A stretch of DNA of 64,000 nucleotides, from NCBI GenBank assembly GCA_014359475.1, contig JACIZI010000021.1:1-64000 (forward strand), written 5' to 3'. This document shows, piece by piece, positions 17,773 to 26,521 of this stretch (its first letter is position 1; every line of letters begins with the position of its first letter). This stretch comes from Marinobacter sp. (GTDB taxonomy: Bacteria > Pseudomonadota > Gammaproteobacteria > Pseudomonadales > Oleiphilaceae). The position numbers and the translations under genes are program-made. The notes beneath the pieces were generated by a model, which was not told where the DNA came from, did not search any database, and saw only the letters and a list, made by a program, of their open reading frames with translations.

Positions 17773-18901
17773 AAGGACGTTCGTCAATGGGCACCCATTT
17801 GGCATCGGCCGGGCCGGTGTAGTCGGCGCTGGGGCGGATGATGCGGTTGTTGGCGCGCTGTTCCTTGACGTGGGCGGTCCAGCCGCTGACACGGGACATC
17901 ACGAAGATGGGGGTGAACAGCTCGGTGGGGATGCCCATGAAGTGGTAGGCGCTGGCGTGGAAGAAGTCCGCGTTGCAGAACAGCTTCTTCTCGCGCCACA
18001 TGACTTCCTCGCAGCGCTCCGATACCGGGTACAGGACGGTGTCCCCTGTTTCCTCGGCCAGTTTCTTTGACCATTGCTTGATAATGGCATTGCGGGGATC
18101 GGATTCCTTGTAGATGGCGTGTCCGAAGCCCATGATTTTTTCTTTGCGCTCCAGCATGCCCAGCAGGCCTTTTTCGGCTTCGTCCGGGGTTTTGAACTTC
18201 TGGATCAGCGCCATGGCGGCTTCGTTGGCGCCGCCGTGCAGCGGGCCGCGCAGGGAGCCGATGGCACCGGTCACGCAGCTGTGGATGTCGGACAGGGTGG
18301 AGGCGCACACCCGGGCGGTGAAGGTGGAGGCGTTGAACTCGTGCTCCGCGTAGAGAATCAGGGAGACGTTCATCACCCGCTCGTGCAGTTCGCTGGGCTT
18401 TTTGCCGTGCAGCAGCTCCAGGAAGTGACCGCCGATGGAATCCACGTCGCTGTCGGTTTCAATGCGCACCCCTTCGTGGACGAAGCGGTACCAGTAGGTG
18501 ATGATGGACGGGAATACCGCCAGCATGCGGTCGATCTTGTCGTCCTGCTCGCTGAAGTCCTGTTCGGTTTCCAGGTTACCCAGCATGGAGCAGCCGGTGC
18601 GCATCACGTCCATGGGGTGTGCGTCTTTGGGAATCTGTTCGAGCACGGTTTTCAGGGCGGCGGGCAGACCACGCAGGCCCTGCAGCTTTTTCGTGTAGGC
18701 ATCCAGCTCCTGGCGATTGGGCAGCTTTCCGCGCAGCAGCAGATAGGCAATTTCCTCGAACTGGGCGTGCTCTGCCAGGTCCGCAATGTCATAGCCACGG
18801 TAGGTCAGACCCGCACCGGATTTGCCGACGGTGCACAGGGCGGTTTCACCGGCTACCTGGCCGCGCAGGCCGGCTCCGGATAGTTTCTTTGCTTCTGCCA
18901 T
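17771..18901 (-). CDS. prpC: 2-methylcitrate synthase PrpC
   Basis: 376 aa, citrate synthase fold. It condenses propionyl-CoA with oxaloacetate. The catalytic His/Asp region is seen as LHGGANEAAM (about 225) and IMGFGHAIYKESDPRN (about 260), and the early motif GLTYRGYDIADLAEHA is typical of the short 2-methylcitrate/citrate synthases. The length fits PrpC and not hexameric GltA. It lies 36 bp after prpB; its stop codon lies inside a repeat unit. Confidence 0.95.
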   Translation of the reverse strand: MAEAKKLSGAGLRGQVAGETALCTVGKSGAGLTYRGYDIADLAEHAQFEEIAYLLLRGKLPNRQELDAYTKKLQGLRGLPAALKTVLEQIPKDAHPMDVMRTGCSMLGNLETEQDFSEQDDKIDRMLAVFPSIITYWYRFVHEGVRIETDSDVDSIGGHFLELLHGKKPSELHERVMNVSLILYAEHEFNASTFTARVCASTLSDIHSCVTGAIGSLRGPLHGGANEAAMALIQKFKTPDEAEKGLLGMLERKEKIMGFGHAIYKESDPRNAIIKQWSKKLAEETGDTVLYPVSERCEEVMWREKKLFCNADFFHASAYHFMGIPTELFTPIFVMSRVSGWTAHVKEQRANNRIIRPSADYTGPADAKWVPIDERP

Positions 18902-18937
18902 ATCTGTCTCTCCTGATTCGCTGTTTTGTCTGTCTGT

Positions 18938-19825
18938 TCAGTTTTTCTTCTGGGCGAAGAGCTGGTCCAGTTTTTGTTCGAAATCGTGGTAGTTGAGGAA
19001 GTCGTAGAGTTCCGCGCGGGTCTGCATCCTATCTACCACGTCTTTCTGGTCGCCTTTTTCCAGGATGTTCTGGTACACCATCAGGGCGGCCTTGTTCATG
19101 GCGCGGAAGGCGCTCAGGGGATACAGGACCATACCAGCACCGGCTTCTGCAAGCTCGGACTTATTATACAACGGTGTGGCACCGAATTCGGTGATGTTGG
19201 CCAGGATGGGCACGTCCAGGGCCTCCGCGAAGGCCTTGTAATCGGTCAGCTCGTGCACTGCTTCGGCGAAGATGCCGTCGGCACCGGCTTCGACACAGGC
19301 CTTGGCACGTTCAATAGCCGCTTCCAGGCCTTCTTTCTGGAAGGCATCGGTGCGGGCCATGATGAAGAAGTCGTCGTCCTGACGGGCATCGGCGGCGGCC
19401 TTGATGCGGTCGACCATCTCGTCCTGGGACACGATTTCCTTGTTGGGGCGGTGACCACAGCGCTTCTGCGCGACCTGGTCCTCGATATGCACGGCCGCAG
19501 CACCGGCGCGTTCCATTTCCCGAATGGTGCGGGCGATGTTGAAAGCGCCACCCCAACCGGTGTCGATGTCCACCAGCAGCGGCAGGTCGGTGGCCGCGGT
19601 GATCCGGCGTACATCCTCCACTACGTCGTTCATGGTGGTTATGCCCAGATCCGGCAGGCCATAGGAGGCGTTGGCAACCCCGCCGCCGGACAGATAGATA
19701 GCCTGGTGGCCGACTTTCTCGGCCATCATGGCGGAGTAGGCGTTAATGGTACCGACAATCTGCAGCGGCTGGTTGTCTTTCAGGGCCTGGCGGAAACGTG
19801 CGCCTGGGGATACTTTCTTGCTCAT
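18938..19825 (-). CDS. prpB: 2-methylisocitrate lyase PrpB
   Basis: 295 aa, isocitrate lyase/PEP mutase superfamily. It splits 2-methylisocitrate into pyruvate and succinate. The active-site loop is present as QKRCGH (about residues 122-127), the metal-binding region as [11 protein letters not shown], and the N-terminal strand as [18 protein letters not shown]. It is the first enzyme gene after the regulator, about 60 bp downstream of gntR. That gap contains the TTTTTGCCGCGG core repeat near 19860. Confidence 0.96.
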   Translation of the reverse strand: MSKKVSPGARFRQALKDNQPLQIVGTINAYSAMMAEKVGHQAIYLSGGGVANASYGLPDLGITTMNDVVEDVRRITAATDLPLLVDIDTGWGGAFNIARTIREMERAGAAAVHIEDQVAQKRCGHRPNKEIVSQDEMVDRIKAAADARQDDDFFIMARTDAFQKEGLEAAIERAKACVEAGADGIFAEAVHELTDYKAFAEALDVPILANITEFGATPLYNKSELAEAGAGMVLYPLSAFRAMNKAALMVYQNILEKGDQKDVVDRMQTRAELYDFLNYHDFEQKLDQLFAQKKN

Positions 19826-19887
19826 GGGGTTTTCTCCTTGTTAAAGCGTTAAAGACTTATTTTTGCCGCGGCAAACTTTTTCACCAC

Positions 19888-20586
19888 TCAAATGGCCAGC
19901 AGGCCGTTGCGGATTTTCTGTTCTATGTTTTGTCTGGCCGCGTTGATGTGTCGTTTCATCAGGAATTCCGCCAGTTCGCTGTCCCGCTGGGCGATGGCTT
20001 CTACAATGCGGCGGTGTTCGTCCAAGGCCTTGTGGGGCCGGCCGGCGGAGGTGCTCAGGCGATAGCGGTACATGCGGACCATGTAGTAAAGGTCACCGAG
20101 CAGCATTTGGGCAAGTTTGGCGTTGCGGCTGCCGGTAGCAATTCTGTGGTGGAAATCGTAATCCCCTTCGGCCTGGTAATAGGCCTGGCCCCTGGCCTGC
20201 TCGATCATCTTCTCGTGGCTGTCGAGGGTGGTCTGCAGTTCGGCGATTTCCTCGTCGGTCATCCGTTCGGCAGCCTGGCGCGCCGCGAGCCCTTCCATTA
20301 CCTCGCGAATCCGGTACAGCTCGAGCAATTCCGCGGCACTGACGGAAACCACTTTCACACCCGCATGGGGCCGGCGTACCAGAAGGCCACGGGATTCCAG
20401 GCGGCCAAGAGCTTCGCGCAATGGCCCACGGGTCAGGTTAAAGCGGGAGCAGAGCTCAACTTCACCGATCTTCTCGCCGGGGGCCAGCTCGCCCGTTACG
20501 ATGGCCGTCTGTAAACAATCAAACGCTTCGTCGGCCCGGGTCTGGGTCTGGGGTTGGGTCCAGGGTTGGATAGGAGCTTCAGCCAT
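19888..20586 (-). CDS. GntR/FCD-family regulator of the methylcitrate operon
   Basis: 232 aa. An N-terminal winged helix (FDCLQTAIVTGELAPGEKI, then NLTRGPLREALGRLESRGLL) is followed by an all-helical FCD ligand domain. Its metal-site histidines are in DYDFHHRIA, LDEHRRIVEAI and MKRHINAA. Such regulators sit at the head of AcnD/PrpF-type prp operons and probably respond to a methylcitrate-cycle metabolite. Three TTGTTAACAA-like sites lie directly upstream, one of them 4 bp from the start codon, so autorepression of gntR and the whole operon is likely. Confidence 0.9.
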   Translation of the reverse strand: MAEAPIQPWTQPQTQTRADEAFDCLQTAIVTGELAPGEKIGEVELCSRFNLTRGPLREALGRLESRGLLVRRPHAGVKVVSVSAAELLELYRIREVMEGLAARQAAERMTDEEIAELQTTLDSHEKMIEQARGQAYYQAEGDYDFHHRIATGSRNAKLAQMLLGDLYYMVRMYRYRLSTSAGRPHKALDEHRRIVEAIAQRDSELAEFLMKRHINAARQNIEQKIRNGLLAI

Positions 20587-20589
20587 GCC

Positions 20590-20683
20590 TTGTTAACAAT
20601 ATTTGCGGGAATTAGCGCGAATCTACGCCCGGAGGCGCTTATTGTCAACAATGAGCCCCCGGAACCCTGTGGATTGTTAACAT
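20590..20683. promoter_or_regulatory. Three TTGTTAACAA-type GntR operators
   Basis: Near-identical palindromes occur at 20590-20599 (TTGTTAACAA), 20642-20651 (TTGTCAACAA) and 20674-20683 (TTGTTAACAT). They fill the 114-bp gap upstream of gntR. The pattern fits the TNGTNNNACNA operator of FadR-subfamily GntR regulators. A 14-bp perfect palindrome (CCCTGAGCTCAGGG, 20686-20699) lies next to the opgD stop. The regulator-operator match is inferred. Confidence 0.7.
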
Positions 20684-20700
20684 ATCCCTGAGCTCAGGGG

Positions 20701-22287
20701 CTAATACAGCTTGCGGTCTTCCGGGGCAGGCGGAAGATACTGGTAGAGCCAGGTTTCGGTGACAGGCTCGCCGTTCAGGCTCAGATACAGCCGCAGCTCG
20801 ATGGGCTCCCCGGATTCATCCGGCACCAGATCAAACATGGCGCGGTAACCGTCGATGGCCGACAAGGGCCTCGCCGAGGTAATTTCCACCCTGCCCCGGC
20901 TGACCGAGATTTCCGGGACGATATCGGCGTCCTCCGCCAGCATCCGCAGCGGGCCACCGGCAAAATCGATCGCAAATCGCCAGGAGAAGTACTTTCGTTC
21001 CTGCCCGACCACGCCACCGAGGCCGGTGCGGGTTGCCACTGCCGAAGCGAGCTCATAGGGCCGGACCGGCGCCCGCTCTCCCCAGTGCAGACGGTAGGAA
21101 AAGAGGTATTCCTGTCCTGCCTCCAAGGGCTGTTGCGGGTGCCAGAAGGCCACGATGTTATCAAAGGTTTCATCGACGGTCGGGATCTCGACCAGATCGA
21201 TGCTGCCCTTGCCCCAGCTTCCCCGGGGCTCAACCCAGACACCGGGCCTGCGATCGTAAAATACCCCATCGTCCTGGTAGTGATCGAAGTTCCGGTCGCG
21301 CTGGAGCAGGCCGAAGCCCTTGGGGTCCTGGTCGGTGAAACTGCTGAAACCAAGCCGCCGGGGATTTCTCAGCGGGCGCCACAGCCATTCTCCGGTGCCG
21401 GTCAGCATGGCCAGACCATCGGAATCGTGAATTTCCGGACGCCAGTCGTAGTCCATCCGCTGACTGTTCTCGCCGACCTGGTACATGCTGGTGAGCGGTG
21501 CTATGCCTGCACGGCTCATCTGTTTGCGCGGGTACAAGGCAACATCCACATCCATGACCAGGTTACGCCCGGGGTCAATGGTGAATGCGTAAGCGCCGGT
21601 GGTGCCTGGCGAATCCAGCAATGCCCACACCCTCAGCACCCGCTGGCCTGCGGTCGGCCGCTCCAGCCAGAACGCCGTGAACCTCGGGAATTCCTCTTCT
21701 TTACCGGTCCCTGTGTCGATGGCCAGCCCCCTGGCCGACATGCCGTATTGCATTTCCGCACCTACCGCCCGGAAATAGCTCGCGCCAAGGAAGGAGGCAA
21801 AATCCAGCTGGAAGTTGGTATGGTAGTGAATCCGGAAGCCGGCGAATCCCAGGTCCTCGGGGAGATCTCCGAGGGGCTGTTCGCCCTCATAGTCAAAGTA
21901 ATCCCGGTGGTAGGCCAGCTCGGTCGCTTTGCCTTCCCGTACTTCATGGATCCTGACCGGCGTCAGGAAAAACAGGCCCAGGTGGAATAACTGAACCTGG
22001 AATGCCGAATCCGTGTCATTCCACAACGCATGATCTTCCCGGAACCGGATCGCCTGGTAATCATCCCAGGATATGTTTTTCAGAACCCCGGGGATCTCCC
22101 CTTCGTGATCCCGGTAGGGTTGACTGGCCAAAGCCCGGGCATGCCCTTTGAGCCAGGCATAACTGAAGGACTTTGCGCCGGCCTCGCCACCCGCACCGGC
22201 CCCATCGGGCGCCGCTGACACCAGAGGCGCGAGTCCGTAGCTTCCGGCAGTTGCCAGTATCGCCTTGAGCAAGGTTCTTCTGTCCAC
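20701..22287 (-). CDS. opgD: Glucan biosynthesis protein D (OpgD/MdoD), Tat-exported
   Basis: About 528 aa, MdoG/MdoD fold. The start is a GTG at 22287 with GGGGGAGA at a good distance, giving a Tat signal (VDRRTLLKAILATAG, then a hydrophobic run to LVSAAP). The longer frame to 22491 reads through low-complexity sequence and overlaps opgH, so I reject it. Twin-arginine export is typical of OpgD, while its paralogue OpgG uses Sec. Domain markers include SWDDYQAIRFREDHALW, ASYFRAVGAEMQYGMSARGLA and HDSDGLAMLTGTGEWLWRP. It shapes or branches periplasmic beta-glucans. Confidence 0.92.
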   Translation of the reverse strand: MDRRTLLKAILATAGSYGLAPLVSAAPDGAGAGGEAGAKSFSYAWLKGHARALASQPYRDHEGEIPGVLKNISWDDYQAIRFREDHALWNDTDSAFQVQLFHLGLFFLTPVRIHEVREGKATELAYHRDYFDYEGEQPLGDLPEDLGFAGFRIHYHTNFQLDFASFLGASYFRAVGAEMQYGMSARGLAIDTGTGKEEEFPRFTAFWLERPTAGQRVLRVWALLDSPGTTGAYAFTIDPGRNLVMDVDVALYPRKQMSRAGIAPLTSMYQVGENSQRMDYDWRPEIHDSDGLAMLTGTGEWLWRPLRNPRRLGFSSFTDQDPKGFGLLQRDRNFDHYQDDGVFYDRRPGVWVEPRGSWGKGSIDLVEIPTVDETFDNIVAFWHPQQPLEAGQEYLFSYRLHWGERAPVRPYELASAVATRTGLGGVVGQERKYFSWRFAIDFAGGPLRMLAEDADIVPEISVSRGRVEITSARPLSAIDGYRAMFDLVPDESGEPIELRLYLSLNGEPVTETWLYQYLPPAPEDRKLY

Positions 22288-22328
22288 AACATTCTCCCCC
22301 CTACCATTCAAGAATTTTCCGCCGGAGC

Positions 22329-24419
22329 TCAGGAATCGTTGCCCCGGACCAGTCGCTGAATGCATCTTCCCCAATAGCCTGACGGCGGAGCGCACCAGGC
22401 CTGGCGATGTAACTCGGCGAGCGAGTCCCGGTCTTGCAGGACCTGGCTGAGCTCTGTCGCTGAGAGCGCCTCCGGGCCTTTCTGAAGGCACCGGGATACC
22501 GCGGATTCGAGATGTTTCGCACGCACGCCCTTGCGGTGATCCCGGGCCAGGAACCGGTAAATGCGGTTGAGTTTCGGGCTCAGAACGGCAGCCTCCACCG
22601 GGCTGAGCACGCCGTCATCAGACCGGATCGCCTGGCGGTTCGCCAGGGCATGCTGCAGCACCGGTGGTGGTTCTATCTCCTCCGGTATCAGCAACAGCTG
22701 CCTGTGTTCAAGGGCCTTGCCCAGGCGCTTGCGACTCAGCAGGACGGAGCTGGGGGCTGCCAGTACCAGCGGGATCGCCACAGGCAGGGACCAGAGAAAA
22801 AACAGGGTATCCAGATACCAGGCGAATCCGGACCAGGCAGCACCAATGATCATCAGGGGCGACTGCACCATAAAAGCCCGGGACCAGCCGGTTTCCTCGG
22901 TTCGATTCTGCCCTGCCCAGGTCAGCTTGAGATTCAGCAGCGCGGCAAGCACTGATTTGCTGTGGGCCATCATGCGAATCGGAGCCAGCAGGACGGATAA
23001 TACAATTTCGATGAATATGCTGACCGTCATGGCCAGGCTACCGCCATACTGCCGCGCCAGGCCGTGCAGCCAGGCGTCGGCAAGTGCCAGGAATTTGGGC
23101 ACAAACAACAGGGCCATCGTGCTCAGGGCCAGCCCCAGTGCCCAGTCCGGGTGCCACTCCGGCCAGAGGGGGAAAAGCCCGGCATGCCCCTCCGGAAAAT
23201 AGTTGATCGGTGCCAGGGTCATCCGGGCCGCTTCTATGGTGGTCAGTATCAGAAACCCCAGCCACAGGGGCGAGGAAAGATAGGCCATGACTCCGTTCAG
23301 CATCGCCATGCGATGGGCCAGCCGGAGCCGGCGCTGGAACAGCATGATCCAGAGGTGCTGCAGATTACCCTTGGACCAGCGATGGTCCCGGGCCAGTTCG
23401 TCCGCCAGGGTGGGTGGCGATTCTTCATAACTTTGGGTGAGTTCCGGTTCGAGCCAGACCTCATAGCCGGCCCGCCCCATATAGGCTGCCTCTACAAAAT
23501 CATGGCTCATGATCGGCCCGCCAAAGAGCCCCCTGCCCGGCAGTTTCCGGAGGCCGCAATGGCGCATGAACGGCTCGGTGCGGATGATGGCGTTGTGCCC
23601 CCAGAAGGCGGCATCCCCCATCTGGATGGCGGCCAGACCAGTGGCAAATAACCGGGAATACATGCGGTTGGCGAATTGCTGGACCCGGGCAAACGGCGAA
23701 CAGCCGTTGATGATGGAGGGGGCCGTCTGAAGAATTCCGATGCGGGGCTCACGCTGCATCAGACGGACCATCTTTGTGATGGTGCCGGCTCCCAGCAGAC
23801 TGTCCGCGTCAAGCACGACCATGTAGCGATAACGGCGCCCCCAGCGACGCAGAAAGTCTGCCACGTTGCCACTTTTGTAGTTCAGGTTTACCCGGCGGCG
23901 GCGATAGAACAAGCGCCCGCCCGCCCCCAGTTCCTCGCACAGGCGGTGCCAGGCCGCCTGCTCTGCCAGCCAGACATCCGGATCACGGCTATCGGACAGG
24001 ATGTAGAACTCGAAGTGCTCGATGTTCCCGCTTTGCTCCAGGTCCTGGTAGATGGCTTTCAGGCCGCTGAGCGTCCAGTCAACCGGCTCGTGGTAGACGG
24101 GCATGACAATGGCGGTTTTGGTCAGGGGTGTCTGGCCCAACTCGCTATCGGTGTATCTGCGGGCGAGGCTGTGCCGGTCGCCACCGGACAGGCGCAGCAC
24201 AAATCCGGCCATTGCTGTCCAGAACCCAACCGCGATCCAGGCGTACAGCACGCAAAACAACACCAGCAATCCGAGTTCGATTCCGGTACCGCCGTGGTAT
24301 GGCAGCACCGCAAGAAAAAACCAGGCGGCGACCGCCGTTTGCCCGAGAACCAGCAGGGCCAGAAAGATGCGACGAATCGTTGCGGTGGTTTTCCAGCGGG
24401 ACGGGCCTGGCTCAGTCAT
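22329..24419 (-). CDS. opgH: Glucans biosynthesis glucosyltransferase H (OpgH/MdoH)
   Basis: About 696 aa inner-membrane GT2 processive glucosyltransferase. Two N-terminal membrane segments precede the GT-A domain with MPVYHEPVDWTLSGL, VVLDADSLLGAGT and the terminal RDHRWSKGNLQHLW (the Q/RxxRW motif); five or so membrane helices follow. It polymerises UDP-glucose into the periplasmic glucan backbone. Enterobacterial OpgH is near 850 aa; this protein lacks most of the cytoplasmic N-terminal extension, which in E. coli contributes to cell-size control through FtsZ. The ATG at 24419 overlaps the small upstream gene by 8 bp. The frame extends upstream to 24524 but without support. Confidence 0.93.
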   Translation of the reverse strand: MTEPGPSRWKTTATIRRIFLALLVLGQTAVAAWFFLAVLPYHGGTGIELGLLVLFCVLYAWIAVGFWTAMAGFVLRLSGGDRHSLARRYTDSELGQTPLTKTAIVMPVYHEPVDWTLSGLKAIYQDLEQSGNIEHFEFYILSDSRDPDVWLAEQAAWHRLCEELGAGGRLFYRRRRVNLNYKSGNVADFLRRWGRRYRYMVVLDADSLLGAGTITKMVRLMQREPRIGILQTAPSIINGCSPFARVQQFANRMYSRLFATGLAAIQMGDAAFWGHNAIIRTEPFMRHCGLRKLPGRGLFGGPIMSHDFVEAAYMGRAGYEVWLEPELTQSYEESPPTLADELARDHRWSKGNLQHLWIMLFQRRLRLAHRMAMLNGVMAYLSSPLWLGFLILTTIEAARMTLAPINYFPEGHAGLFPLWPEWHPDWALGLALSTMALLFVPKFLALADAWLHGLARQYGGSLAMTVSIFIEIVLSVLLAPIRMMAHSKSVLAALLNLKLTWAGQNRTEETGWSRAFMVQSPLMIIGAAWSGFAWYLDTLFFLWSLPVAIPLVLAAPSSVLLSRKRLGKALEHRQLLLIPEEIEPPPVLQHALANRQAIRSDDGVLSPVEAAVLSPKLNRIYRFLARDHRKGVRAKHLESAVSRCLQKGPEALSATELSQVLQDRDSLAELHRQAWCAPPSGYWGRCIQRLVRGNDS

Positions 24420-24669
24420 TGTGATGATACCCGATGCTGCCCCGGAGCAAAGGCGGTTGCTGCTCCGGGATAAGCACTTCAGGCAGGTCGAAATAATCGG
24501 GCACAAGTTCCACTGCCCGGGCATAGACCTGCGCCTCCGTTCCGGCCTCCAGTGCAGCTTCCGTCAGGTGCAGGGCCTGGCGGCAATGAGCCGTGGTCAG
24601 TGGAATGCCGCAATCGTCGATATAGAATAAAACCCTCCCCAGTACCTGCCAGCATACCGCTGTCTGCAT
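24412..24669 (-). CDS. Small protein of unknown function coupled to opgH
   Basis: 85 aa, not recognised. The ATG at 24669 has a clear ribosome site (GGGGGA, 7 nt upstream), and the stop overlaps opgH by 8 bp, which argues for a real, translationally coupled gene. It contains a mid-protein helical part (AALEAGTEAQVYARAVELV), a short hydrophobic N-terminus and no signal peptide. A role in OpgH synthesis or regulation is possible because OpgH here lacks its long N-terminal domain; that is only inference from position. Confidence 0.6.
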   Translation of the reverse strand: MQTAVCWQVLGRVLFYIDDCGIPLTTAHCRQALHLTEAALEAGTEAQVYARAVELVPDYFDLPEVLIPEQQPPLLRGSIGYHHND

Positions 24670-24780
24670 GGATCTTTCCCCCGTTTGATACCGTTCACAC
24701 GGGTGGGTTGCAGGTCACCGGAAACCACCCCCACCCGGATCTTTCAGTCTTTTCCTTTTTTCCTTTGTCCTTATTTACCC

Positions 24781-24877
24781 TTGCCCTTTATACCTTTATC
24801 TTTCTCCGTGTACTTCTATCCTTCTCCGTGTACTTCTATCCTTTTTATCCTTTTCCGTGTACTTCCGTGGCAAAACA
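24781..24877. repeat. CCACGGAA-type purine-rich intergenic repeat
   Basis: On the plus strand, two near-identical 20-bp units with the core CTCCGTGTACTTCTATC lie at 24801-24820 and 24821-24840. A degenerate third unit ends TTCCGTGGCAAAA at 24877. The minus strand reads TTTTGCCACGGAAGTACACG and continues purine-rich. It is the same family as the element upstream of acnD (17663 onward). It fills the gap between opgG and the small opgH-coupled gene, and no coding function is apparent. Confidence 0.7.
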
Positions 24878-24882
24878 GTCTT

Positions 24883-26424
24883 TCAGCGTTGGTTCGCACG
24901 CAAACCCGTTCCGGGAGGAAGTGAATAGGTCCAGGTTTCCGTCAGCACCTTGCCCTTGAGTTCGAGATAGGCCCGCAACTCCATGGTGGCCTGGGGGGCC
25001 GGGCGCGCCAGCATGGACAGCCGCCAGTGCCCGCTCTCGGGAACATATTCCACAAAATGCTCCAGTACCTCGACAGACTCCCCGCCGGAGACCTTGCTGA
25101 CGACGGCCGCATCCGCCGGGAGTTCGCCCAGTTCACCACCGGCAAAATCCACAATGATCCGGTAGCCTCCCTCTGTCTCGCCGCCACCGATGCGATCGCC
25201 GTCACCGATAAAGGTATTGGCCGCCTGGCCTCCGGGATGCCCGGCAACAGAGGGTCCCCCGAAGGACAGACTGTACTCCAGCCGGTACTGCTTGCCTGCT
25301 TGGATCGCCTGATCCGGTTTCCAGAAAGCCACTATGTTGTCGTTGGTTTCCGCATCGGTGGGAATCTCCACCAGCACAACCTTGCCTGGCCCCCAGTCTC
25401 CTTTCGCTTTTACCCAGGCACTGGGACGCTGCTGGTAACCGGCCTCGGAATCCTGGAACTGGTGGAAGGCCGTGTCGCGCTGGATCAACCCGAATCCGGA
25501 AACCTGTGGGACATGGTGATAACTTAGCTTCAGGTTTGTCGGGTTGATCAGTGGCCGCCAGAGCCATTCACCGGTTTTCCCGTCGTGTATCAGCAACCCG
25601 TCGGAGTCATGTACCTGGGGCCGCCATTCGCCGACCGGTCTGACGCTGTTCTCTCCGTAATAGAACATGGAGGTCAGCGGCGCCAGGCCAAGTTGCTCGA
25701 TATCGTTACGAAAGAACAGTTCCGCGGTTACGTCAATGCGCGTGGTATCCCCCGGAAAAACATCGAACCGGTAGGCACCGGTGATGCTGGGACCGTTCAG
25801 CAGTCCGTAGAGGCGCATGTGGTCACTGTTTGCGGCGGGGCGTTCCAGCCAGAATTCGACAAATCCGGGGAATTCCTCCCCGGAAGACAGCCCGGTATCA
25901 ACAGCGATGCCCCTCGCGGACAGGCCAAAACGCTGATCCCTCGCGACCCCCCGAAAGTAGCTGGCACCGCCAAACACCAGAAACTGGTTGCGAATACCCG
26001 GCCCTTCGAGCGGATAGGTGAGTTTGAAGCCTGCATACCCGAGATCGGCGGGAATTCGCTTGGCCAGCGCCTGATCCGGGTAATTGAAAACCGACTTGTC
26101 GAAGGTGATGGGGTGGCTGCCCTGGAGGTCTACCTGATTAAGTGCCACCGGGTAGGTGTAATACTGGCCCGCCGGCATCATCATGATCTGAAAGCGGGAT
26201 TTGCCCTGTTGCCAGAGGCTCTCTTCGGGGCGAAAGCGGATCTTTTGGTAGTCTTCATAAGGAAGGTTTTTCAGAAAGGCCGGGATCGCAGGCGGAGCCT
26301 GGTATTGGGACTCGGCCAGCGTGCGGGCCTTTTTGACCACATCACCGAACCCGAATGCATGGACCGGACCGGCAAGCAGGCAAAGCAGTAGCAGTGGCGC
26401 AAATCGCGTCTTCCCTGAAGGCAT
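24883..26424 (-). CDS. opgG: Glucan biosynthesis protein G (OpgG/MdoG)
   Basis: About 513 aa periplasmic protein. The ATG at 26424 gives a clean Sec signal peptide (PSGKTRFAPLLLLCLLAG, cleaved after VHA); an ATG at 26460 is an alternative. The mature protein starts FGFGDVVKKARTLAESQY, as in OpgG, and then has LPYEDYQKIRFRPEESLW, ASYFRGVARDQRFGLSARG and HDSDGLLIHDGKTGEWLWRP. It is needed with OpgH for periplasmic glucan synthesis under low osmolarity. The locus order on the minus strand is opgG, small gene, opgH, opgD. Confidence 0.94.
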   Translation of the reverse strand: MPSGKTRFAPLLLLCLLAGPVHAFGFGDVVKKARTLAESQYQAPPAIPAFLKNLPYEDYQKIRFRPEESLWQQGKSRFQIMMMPAGQYYTYPVALNQVDLQGSHPITFDKSVFNYPDQALAKRIPADLGYAGFKLTYPLEGPGIRNQFLVFGGASYFRGVARDQRFGLSARGIAVDTGLSSGEEFPGFVEFWLERPAANSDHMRLYGLLNGPSITGAYRFDVFPGDTTRIDVTAELFFRNDIEQLGLAPLTSMFYYGENSVRPVGEWRPQVHDSDGLLIHDGKTGEWLWRPLINPTNLKLSYHHVPQVSGFGLIQRDTAFHQFQDSEAGYQQRPSAWVKAKGDWGPGKVVLVEIPTDAETNDNIVAFWKPDQAIQAGKQYRLEYSLSFGGPSVAGHPGGQAANTFIGDGDRIGGGETEGGYRIIVDFAGGELGELPADAAVVSKVSGGESVEVLEHFVEYVPESGHWRLSMLARPAPQATMELRAYLELKGKVLTETWTYSLPPGTGLRANQR

Positions 26425-26521
26425 GGTGCAAAACCCCGAAAGTGTCGTTTCGATGGTCATGAATGTACCACCATTCCCCTGAGCCACCGCAAGTGACAAC
26501 TCCGTAAGGCGGCTGGCGGCG

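Noticed and set aside
24801-24840. Possible CRISPR-like array
   Set aside because: The two units are directly adjacent with no spacers and belong to the purine-rich CCACGGAA repeat.
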